Positions 45,452-54,907 of a stretch of 64,000 bases of DNA are shown here, piece after piece. How positions within the stretch are numbered: position 1 is the first letter of the stretch; the number at the start of each line of letters is the position of its first letter. Under the pieces are notes generated by a model. That model searched no databases, was not told the origin of the DNA, and saw only the letters and a list, made by a program, of their open reading frames with translations. The position numbers were made by a program, and so were the translations under genes. Source of the DNA: Adlercreutzia mucosicola DSM 19490 (GTDB taxonomy: Bacteria; Actinomycetota; Coriobacteriia; Coriobacteriales; Eggerthellaceae); contig NZ_AUGK01000005.1 in the NCBI RefSeq assembly GCF_000422625.1, positions 62,001 through 126,000 of the forward strand, given 5' to 3'.

Positions 45452-45912
45452 GAGTTGCCTTTTCCTTGTAACCTTATGCGTAAGCTTCTCCTCGTGAACG
45501 CCTGCGAGCGCAACAGCCCCCACGCATTCACGTTAACTTGCCTAGTATGCCACAACGAATCCCAACTGACCAGCCGTTAATTGGCACTATAGACCCCGCC
45601 ACTCCCCTTCATCGATGATTTCGGCTTCGAATACGCGGTTTTGGGGGCGAAATGGCCCCGAAAGGCGTGGGACCGTATTACCTTGAGCGGCTTTCCCCAG
45701 ATGGCGCATGGCAGCGGGATCCGAACTGGAGTACCCTGCCCCCGACACCGTGCATTCCAAGCCAGAAAACGAAAAGACCCGGCGATGCACAGCCACGAGC
45801 GGCCAAGCGAGGCCCAACGTCCGATATTGGAAGCGGCCCGACGATCGTTCGCCGGGCCGCGTTGCAGGTTACTGTTCGCAGATGGAGCCCGCGGGACTTC
45901 GCCCGCTCTCCC
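45452..45912. other. Intergenic region between queA and secDF
   Basis: About 460 nt lie between the stop of queA and the start of secDF on the same strand. It contains small GC hairpins such as the one near 45890-45910, but no convincing promoter with good spacing, no tRNA and no ORF with a ribosome-binding site. I see nothing else in it. Confidence 0.5.
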
Positions 45913-47010
45913 CTAGTGCAGGAACATGGCGTCGCCGAAGGAGAGGAGGCGGTAGCGCTCGGCCACGGCGTGCTCGTAGGCGGCCATGACGGACTCGCGG
46001 GTGCTGAAGGCGGAGACCAGCATCATGAGCGTGCTTCGGGGCACGTGGAAGTTGGTGATGAGCGCGTCCACCACGGAGAACTCGTAGCCCGGCAGGATGT
46101 AGAGGCTCGTGGCCTCGCGGTTGCGGGACACCAGCGCGCCGGCTCCCCCGTTGGCCGCGGGATCCCAGGCGCTCTCCAGGCTGCGCACGCTCGTGGTGCC
46201 TACGGCGATCACGCGGCCGCCGGCGGCGCGGGCAGCGGCGACGGCATCCACCGTGGCCTGCGGCACCGTGTAGAACTCGGTGTGGATGACGTGCTTCTCG
46301 GGATCCTCCTCGTCCACGATGCGGAAGGTGTCAAGACCCACTTCCAGCTCCACCGTGGCCCAACCGACGCCCTGCTCGCGCAGACGTTCGATGAGCTGGG
46401 GGGTGAAGTGCAAACCGGCCGTGGGGGCAGCCGCCGAGCTCTCGCGGCGGGAGTACACGGTCTGGTAGAGCTCCTCGTCGCCGGCATAGTCCTTGATGTA
46501 GGGGGGCAGCGGCGTGTGGCCCACGGCGTGCAGGGCCTCGTCCAGGCTGGGCAGCGGCGTGGTCAGCCTCGCCACGCGCTCGCCGCGCTGGCCGTTTCGG
46601 GCCCAGTCGATGATCTCGGCCGACAGCACCACATTCCCCGCGCCGTCGGTGAAGTCCACCACGGCCCCAGCCCCGGGCTTCAGGCGCTTGCCCGGGCGCA
46701 CGAGCACCTCCCAGAAGGCCACGCGGTTGGTGCGGGGCTCGGGGCCTGCGCACTCGCGCAGCAAAAACACCTCGGCCGCCCCGCCGGTGCCGCGCTTGGC
46801 ACCCAAAAGGCGCGCCGGCATGACGCGGGTCTCGTTGGCCACGAGCAGGTCGCCCGGCCGCAGATAGTCGACGATGTCGCGGAAGATGCGGTCCTCCACC
46901 GCACCGGTAGCCCGGTCCATCACGAGCAGGCGGCAACGGTCGCGCTCGGCGGCGGGTTCCTGGGCGATCAGCTCGTCGGGCAGGGCGTAGTCGAAATCAT
47001 CGGTTCTCAT
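45913..47010 (-). CDS. queA: S-adenosylmethionine:tRNA ribosyltransferase-isomerase
   Basis: QueA transfers the ribose of SAM to 7-aminomethyl-7-deazaguanine in tRNA, making epoxyqueuosine. The 365-residue protein has FDYALPDELIAQEPAAERD, GDLLVANETRVMPARLLG, HTPLPPYIKD, SSAAAPTAGLHFT and TNFHVPRSTLMMLVSAF, all family signatures. ATG 47010 has AAGGAG upstream. tgt, which acts just before QueA in the pathway, lies on the opposite strand beyond a HAD gene. The two transcription units diverge from 47.0-47.15 kb. Confidence 0.97.
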   Translation of the reverse strand: MRTDDFDYALPDELIAQEPAAERDRCRLLVMDRATGAVEDRIFRDIVDYLRPGDLLVANETRVMPARLLGAKRGTGGAAEVFLLRECAGPEPRTNRVAFWEVLVRPGKRLKPGAGAVVDFTDGAGNVVLSAEIIDWARNGQRGERVARLTTPLPSLDEALHAVGHTPLPPYIKDYAGDEELYQTVYSRRESSAAAPTAGLHFTPQLIERLREQGVGWATVELEVGLDTFRIVDEEDPEKHVIHTEFYTVPQATVDAVAAARAAGGRVIAVGTTSVRSLESAWDPAANGGAGALVSRNREATSLYILPGYEFSVVDALITNFHVPRSTLMMLVSAFSTRESVMAAYEHAVAERYRLLSFGDAMFLH

Positions 47011-47151
47011 GAAAAGCGCTCCTTAAGAATTGCATCGGCGGTATACTACCACGTTGATCTTGAAACGGCGGCGGGAGCGCCCCGCGGACGGCCCGCTCGG
47101 CCGCTCGCGCCCACGCCCCGCCCCCCAAGGCCCCACCTGGAAAGGAATCCC

Positions 47152-48051
47152 ATGGACCCCACCCCGCGCGCCTACCGCGCCATCTGCTTCGATTTGGACG
47201 GCACTCTGCTTCCCATGGACCTGGACGTGTTCATGGGCCGCTACTTCGCCGCGCTCTACGACTTCATGGAGGCCCGCGGCATCGAGGGCGGCCCCTTCTT
47301 GGAGGCCCTCAAGGCCGGCACCCGCGCCATGGCCGTCCATGACGACGGCCGCACCAACGCCGAGGCCTTCTGGGACACCTTCACCGGTCTTATGGGTGAT
47401 GCGGACGTGGACTGGGAGCCGCTGCTGACCGAGTTCTACGACGGCCCCTTCGCGGCCCTCGGTGCCGATGTGGAGCCCAACCCGGCCGCCGCGGCGGCCA
47501 TCGAGACCCTGGCGGCAAAGGGCTATCCCCTGCTGCTGACCACCATGCCCATGTTCCCGCCGACCGCTGTGCGCCACCGCCTGGCCTGGGCCGGTATACG
47601 CTCTAAGGCCTTCGCCCGCCTGACCCACTACGAGAATTCCCGCACCGTGAAACCGCGACCGCTCTACTACGCCGAGAACCTGGCGGCAGCCGGGGTGGAC
47701 GGCACCGACGTGCTCATGGTGGGCAACAACACCGTGGAGGACCTCTCCTTCATGCACCTAGGGGCCGACGGCTACCTGGTGACCGATTGGCTGCTCGACC
47801 CGGCGGGCTTTGACCTGGCCTCGGTGAAGCACGGCACCATGGCCGACTTCGCCGCCTTCGCGGCAGCCCTGCCGCCCTGCGCCAATCCGGCCGCGTCCGT
47901 GAAGACGGGCACCATCGACCCGGCCGAGGCCGAGGCCGTGCGCGCCGCCAACGACGGAGGCTCCCTGGACGGGGGCGCCGCCGCGGCCCACGCCGCCGCG
48001 GCCACCGACGACGTGCTGGCCGCCCAGGCGACCGGCTCCCGGGAGGTGTAG
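47152..48051 (+). CDS. HAD-superfamily hydrolase
   Basis: This 299-residue protein starts at MDPTPRAYRA (ATG 47152, AAAGGA upstream). HAD motifs are clear: FDLDGTLLP (nucleophile Asp near residue 14), LLLTTMP (motif II), a Lys at VKPRP, and VGNNTVEDLSF (motif III/IV). A C2-type cap lies between. The last 60 or so residues are Ala/Gly/Asp-rich and disordered. The substrate cannot be inferred. It ends 3 nt before tgt, so they are cotranscribed. A link to queuosine precursor salvage is possible but not shown. Confidence 0.87.
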   Translation: MDPTPRAYRAICFDLDGTLLPMDLDVFMGRYFAALYDFMEARGIEGGPFLEALKAGTRAMAVHDDGRTNAEAFWDTFTGLMGDADVDWEPLLTEFYDGPFAALGADVEPNPAAAAAIETLAAKGYPLLLTTMPMFPPTAVRHRLAWAGIRSKAFARLTHYENSRTVKPRPLYYAENLAAAGVDGTDVLMVGNNTVEDLSFMHLGADGYLVTDWLLDPAGFDLASVKHGTMADFAAFAAALPPCANPAASVKTGTIDPAEAEAVRAANDGGSLDGGAAAAHAAAATDDVLAAQATGSREV

Positions 48052-49200
<1,149 letters not shown>

Positions 49201-49386
49201 GTTTCTTACCGTTCGGTTACAACTTCCTACGGGAAGGAAACGGGTTGTCGCCGATACCAACGACTCTTTGACGGAACGTTAAACTGAACCACAGTGTCAG
49301 ACGAGCAGCCAAACCGTTTCTACTGAAGAACTGGGGCGGCGCCGCGCGGGCGCGCGGCCTCGTCACAGTTGAAAGGAATGATTGCC

Positions 49387-49752
49387 ATGACCACTCTTGC
49401 CGACAAGCTGGCCCCTTACGGGATCGACTACGTGGACGCCATGGACCGCTTCGGCGACAACGCCGAGCTCTACGAGCGCCTGGCAATGAAATACCTGAAC
49501 GACACCCATCTGGTATCGCTGCAGGCGGCCATCGAGGCCCACAACTTCTCCGACGGCTACAGCGAGGCCCACGCGCTAAAGGGCGTGGCCGGCAATCTGT
49601 CCTTCAAGGACCTCTACCAGACCGCCGCGCTCGTCTCGGATGCCCTCTATGCGGGCGAGTCCGATGCTGCCATCGACTACCTTCCCCAGGTGGAAGAGGC
49701 CCACAAGCTGGTTCTCCAGGGCCTAGAGGCCTGGCAGAACGGCGAACTGTAG
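49387..49752 (+). CDS. Orphan histidine phosphotransfer (HPt) protein
   Basis: This 121-residue helical protein has the HPt motif EAHALKGVAGNLSF with phospho-accepting His62. HPt proteins relay phosphate between response regulators in a phosphorelay. The start is ATG 49387, 9 nt after AAAGGA. No kinase or receiver gene is adjacent, so it probably serves unlinked hybrid kinases. A strong terminator follows about 50 nt after the stop. Confidence 0.85.
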   Translation: MTTLADKLAPYGIDYVDAMDRFGDNAELYERLAMKYLNDTHLVSLQAAIEAHNFSDGYSEAHALKGVAGNLSFKDLYQTAALVSDALYAGESDAAIDYLPQVEEAHKLVLQGLEAWQNGEL

Positions 49753-49800
49753 CGACTGGGCGCGCGAGCGGCGTGAGCTCGCTCTCCTTTCCGCGATTGA

Positions 49801-49828
49801 AAGGCCCCGATTCGTCGGGGCTTTTTTT
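49801..49828 (+). terminator. Terminator of the HPt gene
   Basis: AAGGCCCCGA, a TTCG loop and TCGGGGCTTTTTTT form a stem followed by a seven-T run. Confidence 0.92.
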
Positions 49829-49877
49829 GCGGCATGAGATATTCCGACGATGCGGAAGGGGCGCCGCGCGGAGCCGG

Positions 49878-50048
49878 GGAACCGAAGCGATCATTTGCGC
49901 CACACCTTCCTACATTTGTGGCGCAAAACGCCGCTTTGGTTCCAGAACCATCTGTCGGCGCCAATTCTGACCAGGCGTTTTACCATACCAGGGGACCAAA
50001 ACGGCGTTTTGCGACACACCCAAGGGAACCAAAGCGGCGTTTTGCGCC
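49878..50048. repeat. Four copies of a 24-bp element between convergent genes
   Basis: Copies lie at 49878-49901 (five mismatches), 49920-49943 (inverted), about 49993-50013 (partial, ACCAAAACGGCGTTTTGCG) and 50025-50048. The copies at 49920 and 50025 are perfect 24-bp inverted repeats; the unit begins GGAACCAAAGCG and ends TTTTGCGCC. A smaller 11-bp inverted repeat (TTTGCGCCACA, 49894-49904 with 49916-49926) is nested inside. Confidence 0.75.
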
Positions 50049-50129
50049 ATTTTTCACAGCGCGACGAACGGCGGGGCGGGGCCGCCCATCCTCGGCGCAC
50101 TCCGCCCACTTTGGTTCGCGGCGCGACCG

Positions 50130-50822
50130 CTACAGCTCGATGCGCTCGAACATGTCGGGGGCGGCGCCGCAGATGGGGCAACGATAATCGGCGGGCAGGC
50201 CGTCCGGGTAGCCCTCCTCGATGTAGCCGCACAGCATGCAGCGCCAGGCGATCTTCTTCCCAGCTGTCGGCGCGCCCGCGGCCGTCTCGGTGACGCCGGC
50301 GGGAGACGCCTCGTCACCGCCGTTGTACGTGGCGGCCTTCGGCGGCGTCTTGCCGCCCTTCACCGCATGGTAGTAGGCGTAGGTGAGCGGCTCGCCAGCG
50401 GCAAGCACCTCGGCCTCTTCCACCGTGCCCACGAACAGGTAGTGGCTGCCCACGTCGATGGTCTCGGTCACGAACACCGAGAAGCGCGCCAAGCCGTGCT
50501 CGGCCACATAGGGTACCTCCGAGCCGTCCAGGGCGTGGTTGCAGTCGGCGAACTTGTCGATGTCGGTGGAGCTGTGGAACCCGAAGGTGCCGATCAGCTC
50601 CATGGGAGCAGCCTCGGTCAGCACCGTGGCGGCGAAGCGGCCCGACGAGAGGATGGCCGCCGTGGTGGCGTTCTCCTTATTCAGCGACACGGCCAGGGTG
50701 GGCGGCTCGGAGGCCACCTGGACAAGCGTGTTCGCCACACAACCGAACTTGCCATTGCCATTGCGGGCGGTGATGAGGTAGAGCCCCGAGCTCAGCGAGC
50801 GGAAGGCCTTGCGATCGATCAT
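50130..50822 (-). CDS. Flavin reductase-rubredoxin fusion
   Basis: I start at MIDRKAFRSLSSGLYLITAR (50822), with AAAGGAG upstream, giving 230 residues. Residues 1-155 are a flavin-reductase-like split barrel (GLYLITAR, CVANTLVQVASEPPTLAVSL, GRFAATVLTE). After a Gly/Ala/Thr-rich linker the last 45 residues are a rubredoxin with WRCMLCGYIEEGYPDG and CPICGAAPDMFE. Such fusions pass electrons from reduced flavin through the one-iron centre and are common in anaerobes, often for oxygen or peroxide defence. The partner is not known. A TATAAT box (50947-50952) upstream is a likely -10. Confidence 0.93.
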   Translation of the reverse strand: MIDRKAFRSLSSGLYLITARNGNGKFGCVANTLVQVASEPPTLAVSLNKENATTAAILSSGRFAATVLTEAAPMELIGTFGFHSSTDIDKFADCNHALDGSEVPYVAEHGLARFSVFVTETIDVGSHYLFVGTVEEAEVLAAGEPLTYAYYHAVKGGKTPPKAATYNGGDEASPAGVTETAAGAPTAGKKIAWRCMLCGYIEEGYPDGLPADYRCPICGAAPDMFERIEL

Positions 50823-51166
50823 GGAAATCTCCTTTCGGAACGGGGAATGGCGGGGAACGCGCCCCGCCAGCCCCACGCCATTCGACGGCGTTGCACCGAG
50901 TTCGGGCGACACCTTCTCAACAAGCGAGCCTATCACGGCTGCAGAGATTATACTTCTTCTGTAGGCAATCCGTAGCGGAGGAGCAACGCGGCAACGCAAC
51001 CGCAATGCCGCGCGACCCGCTTCCGCCCGAGGCGCCGCGGCCGACCGTGCCACACGACCCACGGCCGCTCAAGGCGCCCCGGGCGCGGCGCCCCGCAACG
51101 GCAGAGCCCCCGTAGGGGCGGTCCTTCAGGCCGCCCGCACCCGAGAACCAACCCCGAGGAGCACCC
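50823..51166. other. Divergent intergenic region
   Basis: This lies between the flavin reductase (leftward) and the acyltransferase (rightward). It contains the TATAAT-like box at 50947-50952 for the leftward gene and one copy of the dispersed palindrome (51112-51139) just before the acyltransferase ribosome-binding site. I see no gene in it. Confidence 0.5.
51112..51139. repeat. Dispersed intergenic palindrome
   Basis: GTAGGGGCGGTCCTTCAGGC followed by CGCCCGCA: the same family as at 24.4, 30.06, 54.8 and 56.4 kb. Confidence 0.65.
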
Positions 51167-52294
51167 GTGAGACGTTCCAACATCGAGCTTCTGCGCATCG
51201 CGAGCATGCTCATGATCGTCATGTTCCATTTCAGCGTCCATGGCCCCTGGCCCGAAACAGGGCCGCTCGCCTCGCAGGTGGCCGTGGAGATGCTCAGCTT
51301 CGGCGGCAAGCTGGGCGTGAACTGCTTTGTCCTGATCACCGGCTACTTCATGGTGCGCGGCAGCCTGAAGGTGACATCGCTTTTGCGCGTCGCGCTTGAA
51401 ACGTGGTTCTACTCATTCGCTCTGCTCGGCATCTTCCTGGTCGTCCAGCCCGATCTGGTCACACCCGAGAAGCTGGAGAAGGCGCTTCTGCCCCTGATGT
51501 CGGGCGAGTACTGGTTCATCACCTGCTACGTGGCGCTCATGGCCGCGAGCCCGTTTCTCAACCTGCTGTACCGCCACCTGGGCGCCGTCGGCATGAGCCG
51601 CCTGGCCGCCGTGGGCTTCGTCGTGCTGTCGCTCGTGCCCACGGCAAGCACGTTCAACCCCCTCGGGTCGGACCTGGTGTGGTTCTTCTACCTGTACCTG
51701 CTCGGCGGTTGGATACGCGACCTGACCGAAAGCGACAACGCGGCGGGGCAGTCGAGAGCGAAGGCGGGCGGGCTTTGCCGCCTGGACCCCGTGCGCATTG
51801 CGGAAAGGATGGGCGGTTGGGCCATCGTGGGCGGCGTCGGGTTCGTGTGGGCCAGCATGACCGTGCTCGGCTGGGCCCACCAGGTCTTCGGCTTCGACCG
51901 CATCCTGCCCGATTACTTCATCTGGCAGTACATGGTGCCCACCTTCATCGCCTCACTCGGCACGTTCCTGGCGTTCCAGAAGCTGGCCATCGGCAGCGTG
52001 CCCTGGATCAACCGCGCCGCCGCCTCCGCGCTCGGCGTCTACCTCATCCACGACAACCCGATCATGCGGGCATGGCTCTGGCCGCACGTGGCCGGCCTCT
52101 ACGCTGCCGGCTGGCCCGCCATCCTCGCCGGCGGCATCGGCGCGGCCCTGGCCGTATACGCCCTCGGCGCCCTCATCGACGCCGCCCGCCGCACCTGGCT
52201 GGAAAAGCCGCTGCTCGCGTGGATCAGCCGACGGTTCGCCGCGCGACTAGCCAGAGCCGACCGATGGTTCGCGGGCATCACACGGGAAGGGTAA
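51167..52294 (+). CDS. Membrane acyltransferase (acyltransferase 3 family)
   Basis: This 375-residue protein has about ten hydrophobic segments. It begins RRSNIELLRIASMLMIVMFH, the family's N-terminal motif with its essential His, and has NCFVLITGYFM and GEYWFITCYVAL. Members O-acetylate or otherwise acylate exopolysaccharides, peptidoglycan or lipids at the membrane. The start is GTG 51167 with GAGGAG upstream. It ends about 70 nt before the end of the convergent choline-repeat protein. A role in decorating the same envelope polymer is possible but not shown. Confidence 0.88.
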   Translation: MRRSNIELLRIASMLMIVMFHFSVHGPWPETGPLASQVAVEMLSFGGKLGVNCFVLITGYFMVRGSLKVTSLLRVALETWFYSFALLGIFLVVQPDLVTPEKLEKALLPLMSGEYWFITCYVALMAASPFLNLLYRHLGAVGMSRLAAVGFVVLSLVPTASTFNPLGSDLVWFFYLYLLGGWIRDLTESDNAAGQSRAKAGGLCRLDPVRIAERMGGWAIVGGVGFVWASMTVLGWAHQVFGFDRILPDYFIWQYMVPTFIASLGTFLAFQKLAIGSVPWINRAAASALGVYLIHDNPIMRAWLWPHVAGLYAAGWPAILAGGIGAALAVYALGALIDAARRTWLEKPLLAWISRRFAARLARADRWFAGITREG

Positions 52295-52366
52295 TAAAAG
52301 GCGGCCAGTCCCGAAAGACCGGCCGCCCTCGCACGCTCGATTATTGCGCCCGCTACGCCATAGCGC

Positions 52367-54640
52367 CTACCGCGTCGCGTCCCACAGGCCGTCGCTGCCG
52401 ACGTAGCACTCGCCAATCCACTGATCGGTGGCCATGGCGCCCGATTCCAGCAGATAGTAGTTGCCGACCCAGCATTCAGCGGCCATGGCGCCGGAGTCGC
52501 GCAGGTAATACCAGGTGCCGTCGACCTCGACCCAGCCGGTGGCCATGGCGCCGGAATCGTGGAAGTAGTACCAGGTGCCGCCCACCGCAAGCCAGCCGGT
52601 AGCCATGGCGCCCGAGCCGTCGAGGTAGTACCAGGTACCGCCGATGGACTGCCAGCCCGTGGCCATGGCGCCAGAGCCCTTAAGGTAGTACCAGGTGCCG
52701 CCGACCTCGACCCAGCCGGTGGCCATGGCGCCGGAATCGTGGAAGTAGTACCAGGTGCCGCCCACCGCAAGCCAGCCGGTAGCCATGGCGCCCGAGCCGT
52801 CGAGGTAGTACCAGGCACCTCCGATGGACTGCCAGCCGGTGAGCATGGCGCCCGAACCGCTCAGGTAGTACCAGGTGCCGTCAACCTGTGCCCAGCCGGT
52901 GGCCATGGCGCCGGAATCGTGGAAGTAGTACCAGGTGCCGCCCACGGCAAGCCAGCCGGTGGCCATAGCACCCGAGCCGTTGAGGTAGTACCAGGTGTCA
53001 CCGATTTGCTGCCAGCCCGTCTGCATCACGCCGGAGCCATTCAGGTAGTACCAGGTGCCGCCGACCTCGACCCAGCCGGTGGCCATGGCGCCGCTGTCGG
53101 GATCAAGGTAGTACCACGATTGGCCATCTTGAAGCCAGCCCGTCTTCACCGCGCCGCTCTGGTCGGCATAGTAGTACCACGCGTTCCCGATGCGCTCCCA
53201 GCCCGCGCCCACGTGCATAGAACCGTCGCCGTTCAGGTAATAGTGGCTCGCTCCCTCGTGGAGCCAACCGGTGTTCATGGAGCCGTCGGACCAGTCGAGA
53301 TGGTACCAGGTGCCCCCCACGTCCTTCCAACCCATGGCCACGGCGCCACCGGGCTCGAGGAAGTACCACGTGCCGTTGATAGCCACCCAGCCGCTCTTGT
53401 TCGTCAGCGGGACGCCGTTGTTGTAGAAGAACGCCCACGGGGCCGCGTTGCGCTGCTGCTGAATCCAGCGGTTACCGTCCACATTAGTCGTCACGCCCTT
53501 GTCGCCCAAGGTCGCCACGAAAGCGCTCTGGCCCAGCTGGGCTGCGTAGGTCGCATTGAAGTGGCGCACGCCCAGACGATGGAGCGCCTGCACCGTCTCG
53601 GCAGGCATCAGCTGGTAGGCACCGGTCTGCACCGCCACGGGGCGAACGTTACCAACCACCGGGCGCAGAATCGCGCGCAGGTAGGCCGGGGTGTTCGACC
53701 CCACGTGCCCATGGTGTCCCAACTTCAGAAAATCGACGTTGCGTAGGGTGCGGGCCAGCTTGGCCTCATCGCCGTTGCCCACGGTCCAGTCGTTGGCGTA
53801 GTTGTTGATGTCCCCCGCCAGAAACGCGATACGGCCGTTGGGCGCCGTCACCTTCACCCCGTAAGAGAAGAAGTTCGCATCGGGAACGCGGTAGGCGATG
53901 TAGTCGGTGTTCGCGTCATCGTAGTTGAGAATCTCCACCGCGGCGCTTCCCAGCGTCAGATAGGGCGAGCCCGTATGGTCGGCGCGCGGGTCGTCGTCGC
54001 CGTCAAGGTCGCCGTCGCCGTCGCCCCCATCGAGATCGTCGCCGGCACCCCCATCGGGTCCGTCGCCCTCACCGGGCTCCTCCCACGCAGGATCGAGATA
54101 GTGCACTAGGCGACCGTCGTAGGATTCCACCGCCGCACAGAGACGATCATACACATAGAGGTTATCCCACAGACGAGAACCGTCGGAGATGAGCAGATCG
54201 CTGTAGTAGGGCGTATACACCGTGCGCGGCTGGAACGTGCGAATGATGTCGGAGGCCGAGCCGATATGATCGCTGTGCGTATGCGTGCCGATGTAGAAAT
54301 CGAAGTTGTCAGCGTTCACGCCCAGCGACTTCATGTAGGCGATCACCGCATGCTCGATACCCTGGCCCCGAGTGATGCCGGGGCGCGCGGGATAGCGGCT
54401 GTCGGACCCATCGGGGTACGAGCTGTCCTCACCCGAATCCACCATACCGAAACGACCGTCGCATTCCACCAGGATCGCATCGGTGTTGTCGAAGGGAAGC
54501 ACGTGAATGCGCACCGTTCCCGCCGTCGCCGCATGGGCCGCAACGGGCATGACGGCAAGCAACATCGCTCCCAGAGCAATGACGATGGCGAGCGCGCAAA
54601 GGCGCCCGCGCTTTCCCGCAGAAAGCACTCCGTAACTCAT
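52367..54640 (-). CDS. Secreted metallo-beta-lactamase-fold protein with choline-binding-type repeats (Pce/CbpE-like)
   Basis: This 757-residue protein has a signal peptide ending VAAHAATAG (about residues 1-38). Residues 39-390 form a metallo-beta-lactamase fold: metal motif THTHSDHIG, then FLAGDINN and LGHHGHVGS. An Asp/Gly-rich insertion (DDLDGGDGDG) sits near residues 200-220. Residues about 410-757 hold 17 repeats of the type GWxxxxGTWYYLxxSGAMAT. In pneumococcus the same layout is Pce/CbpE, which removes phosphorylcholine from teichoic acid. The lic genes 2 kb away support a similar job. A ComEC-like nuclease activity is the alternative. Confidence 0.85.
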   Translation of the reverse strand: MSYGVLSAGKRGRLCALAIVIALGAMLLAVMPVAAHAATAGTVRIHVLPFDNTDAILVECDGRFGMVDSGEDSSYPDGSDSRYPARPGITRGQGIEHAVIAYMKSLGVNADNFDFYIGTHTHSDHIGSASDIIRTFQPRTVYTPYYSDLLISDGSRLWDNLYVYDRLCAAVESYDGRLVHYLDPAWEEPGEGDGPDGGAGDDLDGGDGDGDLDGDDDPRADHTGSPYLTLGSAAVEILNYDDANTDYIAYRVPDANFFSYGVKVTAPNGRIAFLAGDINNYANDWTVGNGDEAKLARTLRNVDFLKLGHHGHVGSNTPAYLRAILRPVVGNVRPVAVQTGAYQLMPAETVQALHRLGVRHFNATYAAQLGQSAFVATLGDKGVTTNVDGNRWIQQQRNAAPWAFFYNNGVPLTNKSGWVAINGTWYFLEPGGAVAMGWKDVGGTWYHLDWSDGSMNTGWLHEGASHYYLNGDGSMHVGAGWERIGNAWYYYADQSGAVKTGWLQDGQSWYYLDPDSGAMATGWVEVGGTWYYLNGSGVMQTGWQQIGDTWYYLNGSGAMATGWLAVGGTWYYFHDSGAMATGWAQVDGTWYYLSGSGAMLTGWQSIGGAWYYLDGSGAMATGWLAVGGTWYYFHDSGAMATGWVEVGGTWYYLKGSGAMATGWQSIGGTWYYLDGSGAMATGWLAVGGTWYYFHDSGAMATGWVEVDGTWYYLRDSGAMAAECWVGNYYLLESGAMATDQWIGECYVGSDGLWDATR
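52514..52860. repeat. Nearly identical 180-bp tandem duplication in the repeat region
   Basis: The block at about 52514-52680 recurs with few changes at about 52694-52860, exactly 180 bp (three 20-codon units) away. This implies recent duplication by slippage or unequal exchange. Confidence 0.75.
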
Positions 54641-54776
54641 AGGCTCTCAAAACTCCTCAAATACCCAGCTCAATTAACCTTGACAGTGTATCAGTTTATC
54701 TGGGATTACACGGTATTTCCGCGAGTCGCTCACACGGACAGCGGCGAAACACCGCGACGCGGGTGCGCCGCTGTCG

Positions 54777-54803
54777 CGGGCGGGCTGAAGCCCGCCCCTA
54801 CGA
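54777..54803. repeat. Dispersed intergenic palindrome
   Basis: GCGGGCGGGCTGAAGCCCGC followed by CCCTACG: the same family as at 24.4, 30.06, 51.1 and 56.4 kb. Confidence 0.7.
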
Positions 54804-54841
54804 AGGCGCGATGCGGAGAACGAGAGCCCGACGGGGAACTC

Positions 54842-54870
54842 TTGACAACACGACCTCCGTACCGTATCTT
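54842..54870 (+). promoter_or_regulatory. Promoter of the C39-like choline-repeat gene
   Basis: Consensus TTGACA (54842-54847), a 17-nt spacer and TATCTT (54865-54870) lie about 38 nt before ATG 54908. The promoter looks intact although the gene is out of frame. Confidence 0.75.
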
Positions 54871-54907
54871 GGAAAGCATATCACGCTTATCTTAGGGGAG
54901 ACACCGT

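Noticed and set aside
52400-53400. Regular 60-bp repeats resembling a CRISPR array
   Set aside because: The period is 20 codons, units are diverged, and the frame encodes GWxxxxGTWYYL repeats. The same holds for 59.7-60.3 and 61.0-61.7 kb. There are no spacers and no cas genes.
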